A stretch of DNA of 53,390 nt from contig NZ_FXXQ01000017.1 in assembly GCF_900184815.1 (NCBI RefSeq), forward strand, positions 1 through 53,390, read 5' to 3'. Of this stretch, positions 25,012 through 33,150 are shown piece after piece. The translations under genes and the position numbers were made by a program. The DNA is from Boseongicola aestuarii (GTDB lineage Bacteria > Pseudomonadota > Alphaproteobacteria > Rhodobacterales > Rhodobacteraceae). How positions within the stretch are numbered: the stretch's first letter is position 1; every line of letters starts with the position of its first letter. The notes under the pieces were generated by a model. That model was not told the origin of the DNA, did no database searches, and worked only from the letters and a program-made list of their open reading frames with translations.

Positions 25012-26303
25012 CCCTGATATCCGAAGACCCTTGGAAGCCAGAGAACAATATCCGGAACGAGGATCATCAGAAGCAATGCGCCAAGGAGAACGAACAGAAA
25101 TGCCCAGATTTCGCGAATGATCTCTTTGAGAGGAATACCGGTCACAGCGTTGATAACGAAAAGGAGTATGCCGTAAGGCGGTGTAATCAGACCAATCATC
25201 GAATTGACCACAATCAGAACGCCGAAGTGAACGAGGTCGATGCCAAGCTCTCGGCACGTCGGGATGAAGAGTGGAATGATTACGAGGATGATCACGGTCG
25301 CATCCAGAATGCAGCCCAAGAGCAGCACCAAAATGTTTACCAGAAGGATGAACATCAACGGACTGATGTCCGCACCGGCAAACATCTCCGAGATCGCTTG
25401 CGGTACATTCTCCTGTATTACGATGTACGTCAGGATCATGGAGGCACCGATCACAAGGCCAACAGAAGCAGCGGACCGGGCGCTTTCCACGAATATTTCG
25501 TACAGCGTCTTGATTTTGATGGCGCGGTAAAGGCCAGCAGCCACTATGAGTGCATAGAGGGCAGCGATGGCCGCCGCTTCAGTTGGTGTTGTAACACCAG
25601 AGTATATGCAGCCCAGCAGGATGGCCGGCATCAACAGAGCGGGAAATGCACGAACAGTCAGGGCAGGCAGTTCACGCAGCGGTACCGGCTCTTCCTGTCC
25701 GAAGCCACGGCGATGCGAGATTGCCGAGTTCATAGCCATCAGCACCACGCCCATCACGAGTCCCGGCACGATACCCGCCAAGAACAAATCACCCACCGAC
25801 GCGTTGGACACAAGCGCGTAGAGCACCATGGGGATCGACGGAGGAATGATGGGCCCAATGGTTGCGGTCGCCGCCGTAATGGCCGCAGCATAGCCGCGTG
25901 TATAGCGTCCGCTCTTTACCATCATGTCGATGATGATCTTGCCAATTCCGGCGGCATCTGCCACCGCAGACCCGGACATGCCCGAGAAGATCAGACTCGC
26001 GACCACGTTGACGTGACCCATCCCGCCCCGGAAACGGCCCACCAGTGCTATGCAAAACTGTAGGAGCCGGTCCGAGATCGATCCAGCATTCATGATATTG
26101 GCAGAAGCGATAAATAGAGGAACGGCTAGCAAGAGAAACCCATCAAATAGCCTCTGAACCATGGTCGTCCCGGCGATAGCAAGGTCCTGACCTGAGACCC
26201 CAAGGTAGACGAGCACGCCCACAAGAATTGAATAGGCAACTGGTGTTCCGATAGCCGCCATGCCAAACAGCGCGACCATGCCTAGGATCAGTTCGAGGCT
26301 CAT
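25008..26303 (-). CDS. TRAP transporter large permease (DctM type)
   Basis: The 431-residue protein is the large membrane subunit of a TRAP importer, with about twelve hydrophobic spans and the family signature IGPIIPPSIPMVLYA near the middle, plus LITPPYGILLFVINAVTG near the end. It moves the solute across the inner membrane using a sodium or proton gradient. Start MSLELILGM at 26303 overlaps the small permease gene by four bases; the open frame upstream to 26540 is out-of-frame reading of that gene. It sits between dctQ and the QuiC1-like gene, so uptake and catabolism are co-transcribed. Confidence 0.93.
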   Translation of the reverse strand: MSLELILGMVALFGMAAIGTPVAYSILVGVLVYLGVSGQDLAIAGTTMVQRLFDGFLLLAVPLFIASANIMNAGSISDRLLQFCIALVGRFRGGMGHVNVVASLIFSGMSGSAVADAAGIGKIIIDMMVKSGRYTRGYAAAITAATATIGPIIPPSIPMVLYALVSNASVGDLFLAGIVPGLVMGVVLMAMNSAISHRRGFGQEEPVPLRELPALTVRAFPALLMPAILLGCIYSGVTTPTEAAAIAALYALIVAAGLYRAIKIKTLYEIFVESARSAASVGLVIGASMILTYIVIQENVPQAISEMFAGADISPLMFILLVNILVLLLGCILDATVIILVIIPLFIPTCRELGIDLVHFGVLIVVNSMIGLITPPYGILLFVINAVTGIPLKEIIREIWAFLFVLLGALLLMILVPDIVLWLPRVFGYQG

Positions 26304-26860
26304 TCGCGCGGCTCCATTTTGTCTTCCTCGCCAGAGAGCAGCGCCCCGATCTCGGTGTCCGGCGGGCCGAATCGAAGAACCGTATAAATGCGCCAGATAT
26401 AGCGAAGCGTGACGACGATCATCAGCATCACGAAGGGCGCAAATAGCCACTTGATCGCGATCTTGTCTCCTGTGATCGGCACTCGGATGGTTTGAATTTT
26501 CTTCAACTCCATCAGTCGGTTGGCAAAGACAGTCTCCCAAACGGCCGGCAAAGAATAAAGCATCGCGACGACCATTAGAACGGCCGTTATCAAGGCAAGC
26601 ACTTTACGTACGGGTTGCGGAACGGAGAGATAGACGATGTCGAAGGTCACATGATCAATTTCACGCACAATGAATGAGGAACCGAAAAAGATGACGAAGA
26701 CCCAAAGAAGGGAAATCACGACGACCGACCAACCAATGGGCTCAAGGAACGGCACGTAGCGAAAAAGGATTTGCAGTAGAAAAGTAACAAAAATCGCGGC
26801 CAAAGCCATTGCGGCGATAAATTCTGCGCCGCGGGTGAACCATTTGAGAAGTGTGCTCAT
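26300..26860 (-). CDS. TRAP transporter small permease (DctQ type)
   Basis: A 186-residue membrane protein with four hydrophobic spans (about 14-34, 46-66, 87-110, 138-158), the expected topology of a TRAP small subunit. Region TFDIVYLSVPQPVRKVLALI is typical of the family. The C-terminus is long and acidic (EIGALLSGEEDKMEPRE). It forms a complex with the large permease encoded by the overlapping next gene. Confidence 0.9.
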   Translation of the reverse strand: MSTLLKWFTRGAEFIAAMALAAIFVTFLLQILFRYVPFLEPIGWSVVVISLLWVFVIFFGSSFIVREIDHVTFDIVYLSVPQPVRKVLALITAVLMVVAMLYSLPAVWETVFANRLMELKKIQTIRVPITGDKIAIKWLFAPFVMLMIVVTLRYIWRIYTVLRFGPPDTEIGALLSGEEDKMEPRE

Positions 26861-26890
26861 TTCTTGTTCTCCCGCGACTATCTTTTTTGG

Positions 26891-27898
26891 TTAGTTGCCG
26901 AGTGCGTTGATCTTATCCAAGACGCCCTCGGGCCAGGATTCGGCCGCTTCGCTACCGACGTACTGTGCCTGCACGTGCGTGCGGAAAGCTTCCAGATCAG
27001 GTGTATAGATTTCGACACCCTGACTGCGAATGAAATCGGCCAGATTGTTCTCCTTGTCGAGCTGCTTAAGGCGACCATATGCCGCCGCGGCATCTGCGGC
27101 ACGCTGAACGACCAGTTGCTGATCGGGAGCAAGGCTGTCCCAAATCTCTTTCGAGAACGCGATGTAGTTCAGGTCTACCAGGTGCGACGTCAGTGCGATC
27201 TGCTTCGTCACTTCGTAAAACTTCTGGTCAACAACCGTCGGAAGCGGGTTGTCCTGACCGTCGATCGCACCAGAAGACAGCGAGGTGTAGACCTCTGAGA
27301 AGGCAAGCGGTGTCGGCGATGCGCCTAGCGCAGAGCCCAGGAACTGCCATGCGTCCGTGCCTGGCATCCGCAGGTTCACGCCAGCCAGATCGGCAGGAGT
27401 CTGCACATCCAGTTCGTCGCGTGTCTGGCGCAGGTTCACGTGGCGGCGGCCAAGATACATCACGGAGAGCAATTTGACGCCCAGCTCGTCTTCAACCGTC
27501 TTCTTGAACGGGTCCATCAGCGGATCGTTGAAGACCCGCACCTGGTGAGCAGCGTCTTGGTGTACGTAGCCAGTCGCAAAGATCGAGAACTCAGGAAAGA
27601 ACTGTGCCAGTTCCTGCGCCGAAGCGATCGACATTGTCAGGTTGCCTCCTGCGATGGCTTCAAGCTCGGTGCCCTGCGCGAATAGTGTGCCGTTATAGCC
27701 GACCTGATAATCTGCAAACTCTGCAACCATTGGCGCGAAGACGTCTGCCATCGCCACAGAGCGCTGATCGGTTTCCGAGCCGGATGTGGCCAGAGTGAAT
27801 GTCATTTTGTGGCTATCGGCTGTGGCCGGGATGGCCGACGCAGTAAGGCCAAGTGCTGCAACCGAAGCGATCGCGGCACGACGAGTGAATTTCAACAT
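26891..27898 (-). CDS. TRAP transporter solute-binding protein (DctP type)
   Basis: A 335-residue periplasmic binding protein with a signal peptide (TRRAAIASVAALGLTASAIPATA, cleaved near residue 28). The carboxylate-binding arginine region is present (VNLRMPGTDAWQFLGSALGASPTPLAF, about residues 176-200), as is SGAIDGQDNPLPTVVDQKFYEV. TRAP proteins of this type usually bind organic acids through that arginine. It is the first gene of the long unit that runs to 19296. Operator-like site 2 is about 80-100 bases upstream. Confidence 0.92.
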   Translation of the reverse strand: MLKFTRRAAIASVAALGLTASAIPATADSHKMTFTLATSGSETDQRSVAMADVFAPMVAEFADYQVGYNGTLFAQGTELEAIAGGNLTMSIASAQELAQFFPEFSIFATGYVHQDAAHQVRVFNDPLMDPFKKTVEDELGVKLLSVMYLGRRHVNLRQTRDELDVQTPADLAGVNLRMPGTDAWQFLGSALGASPTPLAFSEVYTSLSSGAIDGQDNPLPTVVDQKFYEVTKQIALTSHLVDLNYIAFSKEIWDSLAPDQQLVVQRAADAAAAYGRLKQLDKENNLADFIRSQGVEIYTPDLEAFRTHVQAQYVGSEAAESWPEGVLDKINALGN

Positions 27899-27979
27899 AG
27901 TTTCCTCCCTTGGGTTTTAAGCCGCGAACGGCATTGCGATTCTTATCGTTTATTTCTTGCAAAAAGCAATATGTTTTTC

Positions 27980-27996
27980 AAAATATCAGATATTTT
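27980..27996. promoter_or_regulatory. GntR-type operator candidate, site 2
   Basis: AAAATATCAGATATTTT is a perfect palindrome with a single central base and 8-bp arms. It lies about 82-98 bases upstream of the dctP-like start and overlaps the stop codon of the oxidoreductase C gene, so a promoter for the TRAP-led unit is expected between it and 27899. Confidence 0.75.
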
Positions 27997-29077
27997 AAAA
28001 AACCGACGCCAAAGCATTCATTGGGCTGCCGGCTTCTTCGCCAAGCGAAATTTCTTGTCCCGTCGCAGACGAAAGTGAAACGGCTTCAACAACTTCCAGA
28101 GACTTCAAGCCTTCCCAACCTGAGACCAGCGGCACCTCCTCCCGGGTAATCACCGCCGCGAAGTGCGCCATTTGCACGGCAAGGGGATCCTCCATACTGC
28201 ACGTTAGATTTCGAGCAGAAATCGGTGTCCACCAATCAGGCACATCGTCATGGCGCCAGACGCGCAGATCCGGCAAGGACAGTCCGCCTTCTGAGCCACC
28301 GATCAGATAACAGCTTTCCGGCGTGGCTGGATAAGCTGGGTTCTCTCGCGCCGTAAGCTCCCAGCTCCACGGAGCCACAATGCTGTCCGAAACCGAGATT
28401 GTTGCAACCGCGCCGGACTGGAATTGAAGCACCGCGGTCGCCAAATCCTCGTTCTCAAAGCCGCGTCGCGATGGAACTGCAATGGCCTGAACCGTTTTGA
28501 CATCTCCGCAAAAGTGTCGAAGGAGATCTACATCATGCACGAGATTGACAGAGATAGGTCCTGCACCCTTCTTGGTCCGCCAGGGTGCGACTTCGAAATA
28601 GTGGTCGGGCTTGTAGAACCAGCATGTCGCCTGGATCGCTCGAAGGTCCCCAATTGCGCCGCCTGACAGTGCGGCTTTCGCAGCTTTCACCATACCGTTG
28701 TGGCGCCTGTGGTGGCCGACGAGGAGTGGAACGCCCGCATTCGCCGCCGCGTCGGTCAACAGCTTCGCTTCTCGCGAGGTCACAGCAATCGGCTTTTCGA
28801 TAAGCACCGGGCACCCTGCGACGATGCAGGCCAGTCCTTGATCGACATGCAAAGGTGTCGGGGTCGCGAGGACAACGCCGTCGGGTTTTGCGACATCGAG
28901 CATATCGTCGAGCGACGCGAAGACGGGCGCACCAAGAGCCTCTGCTGCAATTCCGCCCTCTGGGCCAGGTTCCACTACGGCGGCCAGCTCCAGTTCCGGT
29001 GCCCGCCGAATGACATCCGCGTGCCTGCGGCCGATCAAGCCGAAGCCTACGATGGCGATCCTTGTCTTCTTTGACAT
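27995..29077 (-). CDS. Gfo/Idh/MocA-family oxidoreductase (C)
   Basis: A 360-residue oxidoreductase with Rossmann motif IVGFGLIGRRH (8-18), the family IEKPIAV motif near residue 97, and catalytic-helix region VNLVHDVDLLRHFCGD. Start MSKKTRIAIVG at 29077 is supported by caggaaag; in-frame codons up to 29170 lie in the regulator's control region and overlap operator-like site 3. It is a single-gene unit or the lead of the whole block, divergent from the GntR gene. It likely performs an NAD-linked oxidation early in the pathway. Confidence 0.87.
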   Translation of the reverse strand: MSKKTRIAIVGFGLIGRRHADVIRRAPELELAAVVEPGPEGGIAAEALGAPVFASLDDMLDVAKPDGVVLATPTPLHVDQGLACIVAGCPVLIEKPIAVTSREAKLLTDAAANAGVPLLVGHHRRHNGMVKAAKAALSGGAIGDLRAIQATCWFYKPDHYFEVAPWRTKKGAGPISVNLVHDVDLLRHFCGDVKTVQAIAVPSRRGFENEDLATAVLQFQSGAVATISVSDSIVAPWSWELTARENPAYPATPESCYLIGGSEGGLSLPDLRVWRHDDVPDWWTPISARNLTCSMEDPLAVQMAHFAAVITREEVPLVSGWEGLKSLEVVEAVSLSSATGQEISLGEEAGSPMNALASVF

Positions 29078-29141
29078 GTGATGGCTTTCCTGTCGCGCGG
29101 TCTGGTTCCAGTGGAGATTACACAAATAACCCACAAACACA

Positions 29142-29158
29142 ATAATATCTGATGTTTT
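29142..29158. promoter_or_regulatory. GntR-type operator candidate, site 3
   Basis: ATAATATCTGATGTTTT matches site 1 at fifteen of seventeen positions. It lies in the divergent gap, about 65 bases before the oxidoreductase C start and 89 before the GntR start. A second half-site-like run, ctcatgtttt, follows at 29167-29176. Its position fits both autoregulation and control of the catabolic genes. Confidence 0.7.
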
Positions 29159-29246
29159 TGAATCACTCATGTTTTCTTCTGGATTGAAGGGCGCTCACAA
29201 AAACGATACTTTGCCAGAGAAATGATAAGGCAACTGACGATCAGCT

Positions 29247-29900
29247 ATGGCGAAATCTCGTAACGAAGTGGGTGCTTCTACCTACCAGCGCATCAAGCGC
29301 GACATCATATTCGGTGATCTGGCCCCGGGATCGAAACTGAAGCTTGATGGGCTGCGCGAAAGATATCAGGCAAGCATGTCGACCTTGCGCGAAACGCTGA
29401 ATCGTCTGGCCAGCGAAGGATTCGTTGATGCCTTGGATCAAAGGGGCTTCTTTGTCACACCGGTATCGCGCGAAGATCTCATTGAGATCGCCAACTTACG
29501 GGTCCTTCTAGAATGTCATGCTTTGCGCCTTTCGGTCGCAAGTGGCGACACTGATTGGGAGGGCAATCTGGTCGCCGCGCATCACAAGCTTCATTTGATG
29601 GAACAAAAGATGCTCGCGGGTGATGACAGCAAAAAAGAGGACTGGAAACGCTACGACTGGGAATTCCACCTCGCTTTGATCGAGGCCTGCGGATCGAAGA
29701 ACCTGCTCTCCCTGCACTCCGTGCTCTATGACAAATACCTGCGCTACCAGATGCTTGTATTGACTTACCGCGGCGAAGAGGCGGTTAAGGAACATCGCAA
29801 GGTATTCGAGGCGGCACTTGCCCGCGACATCGACACTGCCGCCGAGACGCTGAAAACGCATATCGACAAAGGTCTGGAACACACCTTGGCAGCCTTCTAG
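29247..29900 (+). CDS. GntR/FadR-family transcriptional regulator
   Basis: A 217-residue regulator. The N-terminal winged helix-turn-helix spans about 8-75 (YQRIKRDIIFGDLAPGSKLKLDGLRERYQAS-type start, then STLRETLNRLASEGFV). The C-terminal all-helical FCD domain follows (about 85-215) with possible metal-coordinating residues in YDWEFHLALIEACGS and VKEHRKVFEAALARD. FCD regulators respond to organic acids. It is the only regulator in the block and is divergent from it; the three shared near-palindromes are its presumed binding sites. A LysR gene follows in convergent orientation. Confidence 0.92.
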   Translation: MAKSRNEVGASTYQRIKRDIIFGDLAPGSKLKLDGLRERYQASMSTLRETLNRLASEGFVDALDQRGFFVTPVSREDLIEIANLRVLLECHALRLSVASGDTDWEGNLVAAHHKLHLMEQKMLAGDDSKKEDWKRYDWEFHLALIEACGSKNLLSLHSVLYDKYLRYQMLVLTYRGEEAVKEHRKVFEAALARDIDTAAETLKTHIDKGLEHTLAAF

Positions 29901-30063
29901 CTGGTCAATCGTCGCAGCCGGCCAGTATGTTCTCAATCTATCCTCCGACCTTTCATGAAGAGTCTGCCGAGGTGACAACTCCCATAGCGATCGCCAATGA
30001 CTGGTTCGACGATAATCAGTGCTCGCCGCAATTGACCATGCCGCGCTTGCCCAAGTCCGGTTT

Positions 30064-30128
30064 ATCCGCATAGCAGTCATTGTTGCACGCCGCAGCGAAC
30101 GTCTGCTTCGAGCCCATAGCAGACACTC
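30064..30128 (+). repeat. Dispersed intergenic repeat, copy 8
   Basis: Reads tccgcatagcagtcattgtt, then gccgcagcgaacgtctgctt and cgagcccatagcagac, between the convergent GntR and LysR genes; with it the gap 29901-30147 is accounted for. Confidence 0.65.
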
Positions 30129-30147
30129 GAATCAAGGTATGGATTGC

Positions 30148-31044
30148 TCAATCCCCTTCAGCTGACGCCGAAACCACCTCTGACTTTGACTTGAGCCATT
30201 TCAGGAATGTCCTGGCCTCAGGGCGTTGATTTTCTTGTGGCGTCTCAGCGTAGTAAACACCGAACAATGGTTCGGAGAACAACTCGACAACGCGACCAGT
30301 TGCAAGATCGTCCACAAAGAAGGCCCGCGCTGTGTAGGTGATGCCATCACCGCGTCGAACGGCGGCCATGATTAGGTTTCCCGGCATGTGGTTTATGGTC
30401 AGGGGCGCTTCGGGAACGACACCATGATAGGTAAACCAGTCGCTTGCTTCATTCGTGCCCAGTTCTTGCAACCATGGCAATTCCTGCAGAGCCGCCGGAT
30501 CATCAAGGTTCAGCCCCTCAACCAGTGACGGTGCACCGATGACAATCATGTCGGTGATCAGTATGGCATCTTCTTCTGGCCTTGGCCGTCGCTGGTCGTG
30601 ATACCGGATTGCCACGTCTATTCCGCCGGGGCGAAATTCAACCATTTCGGCCGTCGGGTTAAGCATCAGTGTAATTTTCGGGTGCAGACGCTGAAACTCT
30701 GCCATGTGAGGCAGCAACCATTCCACCGCGAACGCTGGCGATGTGGTGATCTGCACGGGACGGTTTGAGGCCTCGTCCGTCAACCGCTCGACACCCCTTC
30801 CAATGATCTCAAAGCCCATTGATAATTCGCGGGCGAGACCGGCCCCCGAACTGGTCAATTCTATGCCTCGCCCCCGTCGCGTGACCAAGGTGAGATCGAG
30901 GTACTTTTCCAACGCTTTCACCTGTTGGCTGACAGCCGCCTGAGTCACATTCAAGCGGTCGGCGGCCAAAGTGTAACTCCCAGCCTCCGCCACCGCCGAG
31001 AATGCGCGAAGCCCGTTCAGCGGGGGAAGTTTCAGCCAGTCCAT
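30148..31044 (-). CDS. LysR-family transcriptional regulator (GcvA-like)
   Basis: A 298-residue regulator beginning MDWLKLPPLNGLRAFSAVAE, the pattern of the GcvA-type subgroup, with helix-turn-helix AADRLNVTQAAVSQQVKALE at about 27-46. The effector domain follows (GGIDVAIRYHD near residues 150-160). It is divergent from the GFA-fold gene at 31202 with about 157 bases between, and probably controls that gene and the following DUF1059 gene. Confidence 0.92.
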   Translation of the reverse strand: MDWLKLPPLNGLRAFSAVAEAGSYTLAADRLNVTQAAVSQQVKALEKYLDLTLVTRRGRGIELTSSGAGLARELSMGFEIIGRGVERLTDEASNRPVQITTSPAFAVEWLLPHMAEFQRLHPKITLMLNPTAEMVEFRPGGIDVAIRYHDQRRPRPEEDAILITDMIVIGAPSLVEGLNLDDPAALQELPWLQELGTNEASDWFTYHGVVPEAPLTINHMPGNLIMAAVRRGDGITYTARAFFVDDLATGRVVELFSEPLFGVYYAETPQENQRPEARTFLKWLKSKSEVVSASAEGD

Positions 31045-31201
31045 ACGATAATTTTTCTAATGAGTGCGTTGAATAATTGACTCGCATGACAAAGGCATTT
31101 TGGCAATGCTTACCGGGAAAAGTAAAGGATGGCTTGGGTATCTGACAAGAAATTGCAACTCAGATGGCCAGCTGTGATTGAAATCGAAGGTACTGAGAGC
31201 A

Positions 31202-31612
31202 ATGAAAAATTTTGAAGGTGGTTGCTACTGCGGTGCTATCCGCTACCGGATCTCTAGCCGACCCGTTTGGTCCGCACATTGCCATTGCCGTTCATGCCAA
31301 ATGGCCCTTGGTGCGGCTTTTGCTACATGGGCCAAGGTCGCTGCAGAAGACTTCGCTGTGACCAAAGGCACGATCCGGGTGATAGAGAAAACGCCGGGGA
31401 TCAGCCGCGGCTTTTGCGGAGACTGCGGCACCACCCTAACCTATGCAGCCGAGGGCAAAGTCGACGGACAGGACTGGAGCGCGGACGCCTGGTTTGCGGC
31501 GGCGACGCTGGATGATCCATCGATTGCAGAACCAAAGACCCATGTTTTCGTCTCCAATCAGCAGTCCTGGATCAAGCTGTCTGACGGCCTCCCAACCCAT
31601 CAGGAATTCTAA
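31202..31612 (+). CDS. GFA-family (glutathione-dependent formaldehyde-activating-like) zinc protein
   Basis: A 136-residue protein with the GFA/CENP-V fold. Zinc-binding cysteines are in GGCYCGAIRY, CHCRSCQ and CGDCGTTL, the usual three-motif arrangement. The family was named for a glutathione S-hydroxymethyl synthase, but most members have unproven function. Start MKNFEGGCYC at 31202 is preferred to an upstream TTG at 31178. The DUF1059 gene follows 33 bases later. Confidence 0.9.
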   Translation: MKNFEGGCYCGAIRYRISSRPVWSAHCHCRSCQMALGAAFATWAKVAAEDFAVTKGTIRVIEKTPGISRGFCGDCGTTLTYAAEGKVDGQDWSADAWFAAATLDDPSIAEPKTHVFVSNQQSWIKLSDGLPTHQEF

Positions 31613-31645
31613 GTTGAAACGAAACCTACACCAAAGGAGAGCACC

Positions 31646-31840
31646 ATGAGCACCGCATTTTCATATGCCTGCAAGGATTGCGAAGGCATGGAGACATGTC
31701 CTGGCAAAGTCGTCGCCACAACAAAGGACGAAGTGTGGAAGCTGATGGAACTTCACGCGGTTGTCGCCCATGGCGAAAAACCCAATTCGTGGGACGCCGA
31801 AACCAGAAATTATTTGGGAACGTTGATCAAATCAGTTTGA
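31646..31840 (+). CDS. DUF1059 family small protein
   Basis: A 64-residue protein matching DUF1059: YACKDCEGMETCPGKVVATT with three cysteines, then EVWKLMELHAVVAHGEKP. The cysteine pattern suggests metal binding or redox sensitivity. A ribosome site (aaggaga) is six bases upstream. It is co-oriented with the GFA gene, so they are probably one transcript. Confidence 0.88.
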   Translation: MSTAFSYACKDCEGMETCPGKVVATTKDEVWKLMELHAVVAHGEKPNSWDAETRNYLGTLIKSV

Positions 31841-31867
31841 ACATTAGCCATTGGTCGACGGCTGCTA

Positions 31868-31922
31868 AGTCCGCATAGCCGTCATTGATGGAGGCCGCAG
31901 CGAATGACCGCTCAGAGCCCTC
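31868..31922 (+). repeat. Dispersed intergenic repeat, copy 9
   Basis: Reads gtccgcatagccgtcattga, then ggccgcagcgaatgaccgct and cagagccc. It lies between the convergent DUF1059 and LysR genes, gap 31841-32120; a scrap (aaagtccgcttccggg) follows at about 31950. Confidence 0.65.
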
Positions 31923-32120
31923 TCTCCCGATATTCTGTATCGCAGCCAAAGTCCGCTTCCGGGAAAGGGAAAGTTGAAGCTCTGCCGATCCGGCCCAAAC
32001 CTGCAATCAATTGAAGCGCTGATCGCGCGGTGCGGCGTTTTCTTACCTGCTGTTCGTGCATCGCTTAGCATTTTCCAGGGTCAGCGAGAGATTTGCTCAG
32101 CCGGATGGATCGAAAACACT

Positions 32121-33035
32121 CTAAAAGCCGCTCACACCGTTCATGACATTCGGCAGCTCGCGGCGTAGAAACGCGGCAAGGGCGTCGACCTGTGGTGGGT
32201 TACCCCTCCGCCCGTGCATCAAAAGGCTGATCTCCGGCAAACCGGCATTCCATTCCGGCAAGAGACGACTCAGCCGCCCTGCGGAGACGTCCTCGGTACA
32301 GGTGTAAACTGGCAGGGCCACCACACCGAGCCCGGCCGCTGCCGCCAGTTTCAACGTAACCATGTCATCGCTGCGCATGCGCGTTGCAAAGGGAACCGAG
32401 GCATTGGCCCCGTCCGGCCCCTGTAACGACCAACTGTTGCCGCCGGGCCGCCAGCCAAGTGTTAGCCCGGGCAGACCGTCGAGATCAGCAGGTGAACCCG
32501 ATGGACCGATTTGTTTCGCAATGCTGGGTGAGCCGAACAGGTGCCAAGGAACTTCGGTAAGCCGTCGGTGGATCAGTCCCGAGTCGGGGAGCAACTTGAA
32601 ATGCCCCCGGATGGCGAGATCGATGCCATCGCTGATCAGGTCGGAGAAGTCATTGGACGCCTGTATTTGCAGAATGACGCGAGGGTTCTCAGCCAGGAAA
32701 CGCGGTAGAATCCGGCCAAGCGCGAACTGCGCAACCCCGACTGAACAGGACAGTGTGACGGTGCCCTCTAGCGCGTCCTTGTCTCTGCGCACCGCCGTTT
32801 CTGCCGCCGCCATGCATTCCAGCGCCATTTTGGCGTGACGATAGTAGGCCTCGCCCGCCTCCGTCAGGGACATGCGTCTTGAATCCCGGTTCAAGAGCCG
32901 TGTGCCAAGGGTTTCTTCCAGGGCCTTCACCTGCCGGCTGATCCGCGATTTGGGAATGCCCAGCGTTCGCGCTGCCGCCGAGAACCCGCGCTTATCAACG
33001 ACATGCACTAGATAGTAGGCTTGATTGAGGTCCAA
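32121..33035 (-). CDS. LysR-family transcriptional regulator
   Basis: A 304-residue regulator with helix-turn-helix KRGFSAAARTLGIPKSRISR (about 15-34) and the CrgA/DmlR-like effector domain (SDGIDLAIRGHFKL; AAAGLGVVALPVY). It is divergent from the pirin gene; the 115-base gap contains an inverted repeat that is the likely binding site. It probably controls the six-gene set from 33151 to 37235, perhaps in response to electrophiles, as homologous pirin-linked LysR regulators are thought to. Confidence 0.92.
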   Translation of the reverse strand: MDLNQAYYLVHVVDKRGFSAAARTLGIPKSRISRQVKALEETLGTRLLNRDSRRMSLTEAGEAYYRHAKMALECMAAAETAVRRDKDALEGTVTLSCSVGVAQFALGRILPRFLAENPRVILQIQASNDFSDLISDGIDLAIRGHFKLLPDSGLIHRRLTEVPWHLFGSPSIAKQIGPSGSPADLDGLPGLTLGWRPGGNSWSLQGPDGANASVPFATRMRSDDMVTLKLAAAAGLGVVALPVYTCTEDVSAGRLSRLLPEWNAGLPEISLLMHGRRGNPPQVDALAAFLRRELPNVMNGVSGF

Positions 33036-33058
33036 GGTCTGGTCTTCTTCATTTGATA

Positions 33059-33078
33059 TCGTTCCGAATATAGAACGA
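33059..33078. promoter_or_regulatory. Candidate LysR operator upstream of pirin
   Basis: Arms TCGTTC and GAACGA with an 8-base spacer form a perfect dyad; a second overlapping dyad AGAAC/GTTCT continues to about 33086. It lies 24 bases before the LysR start and about 73 bases before the pirin start. Confidence 0.55.
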
Positions 33079-33150
33079 AGAGTTCTGTAATCAACGGATT
33101 TTCCGGTCAGCGTCCCGATTGTAGGTTCATATTCAACACAGGAGTCGAAT

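Noticed and set aside
25012-25257. Upstream extension of the QuiC1-like frame
   Set aside because: It reads the DctM gene out of frame; the ATGA overlap at 25008-25011 and family alignment support the start at 25011.
24537-26063. 508-codon open frame on the plus strand
   Set aside because: It runs antisense across the QuiC1-like and DctM-type genes, has no recognisable domain and is low-complexity (many Arg, His, Asn). The minus-strand genes explain the sequence.
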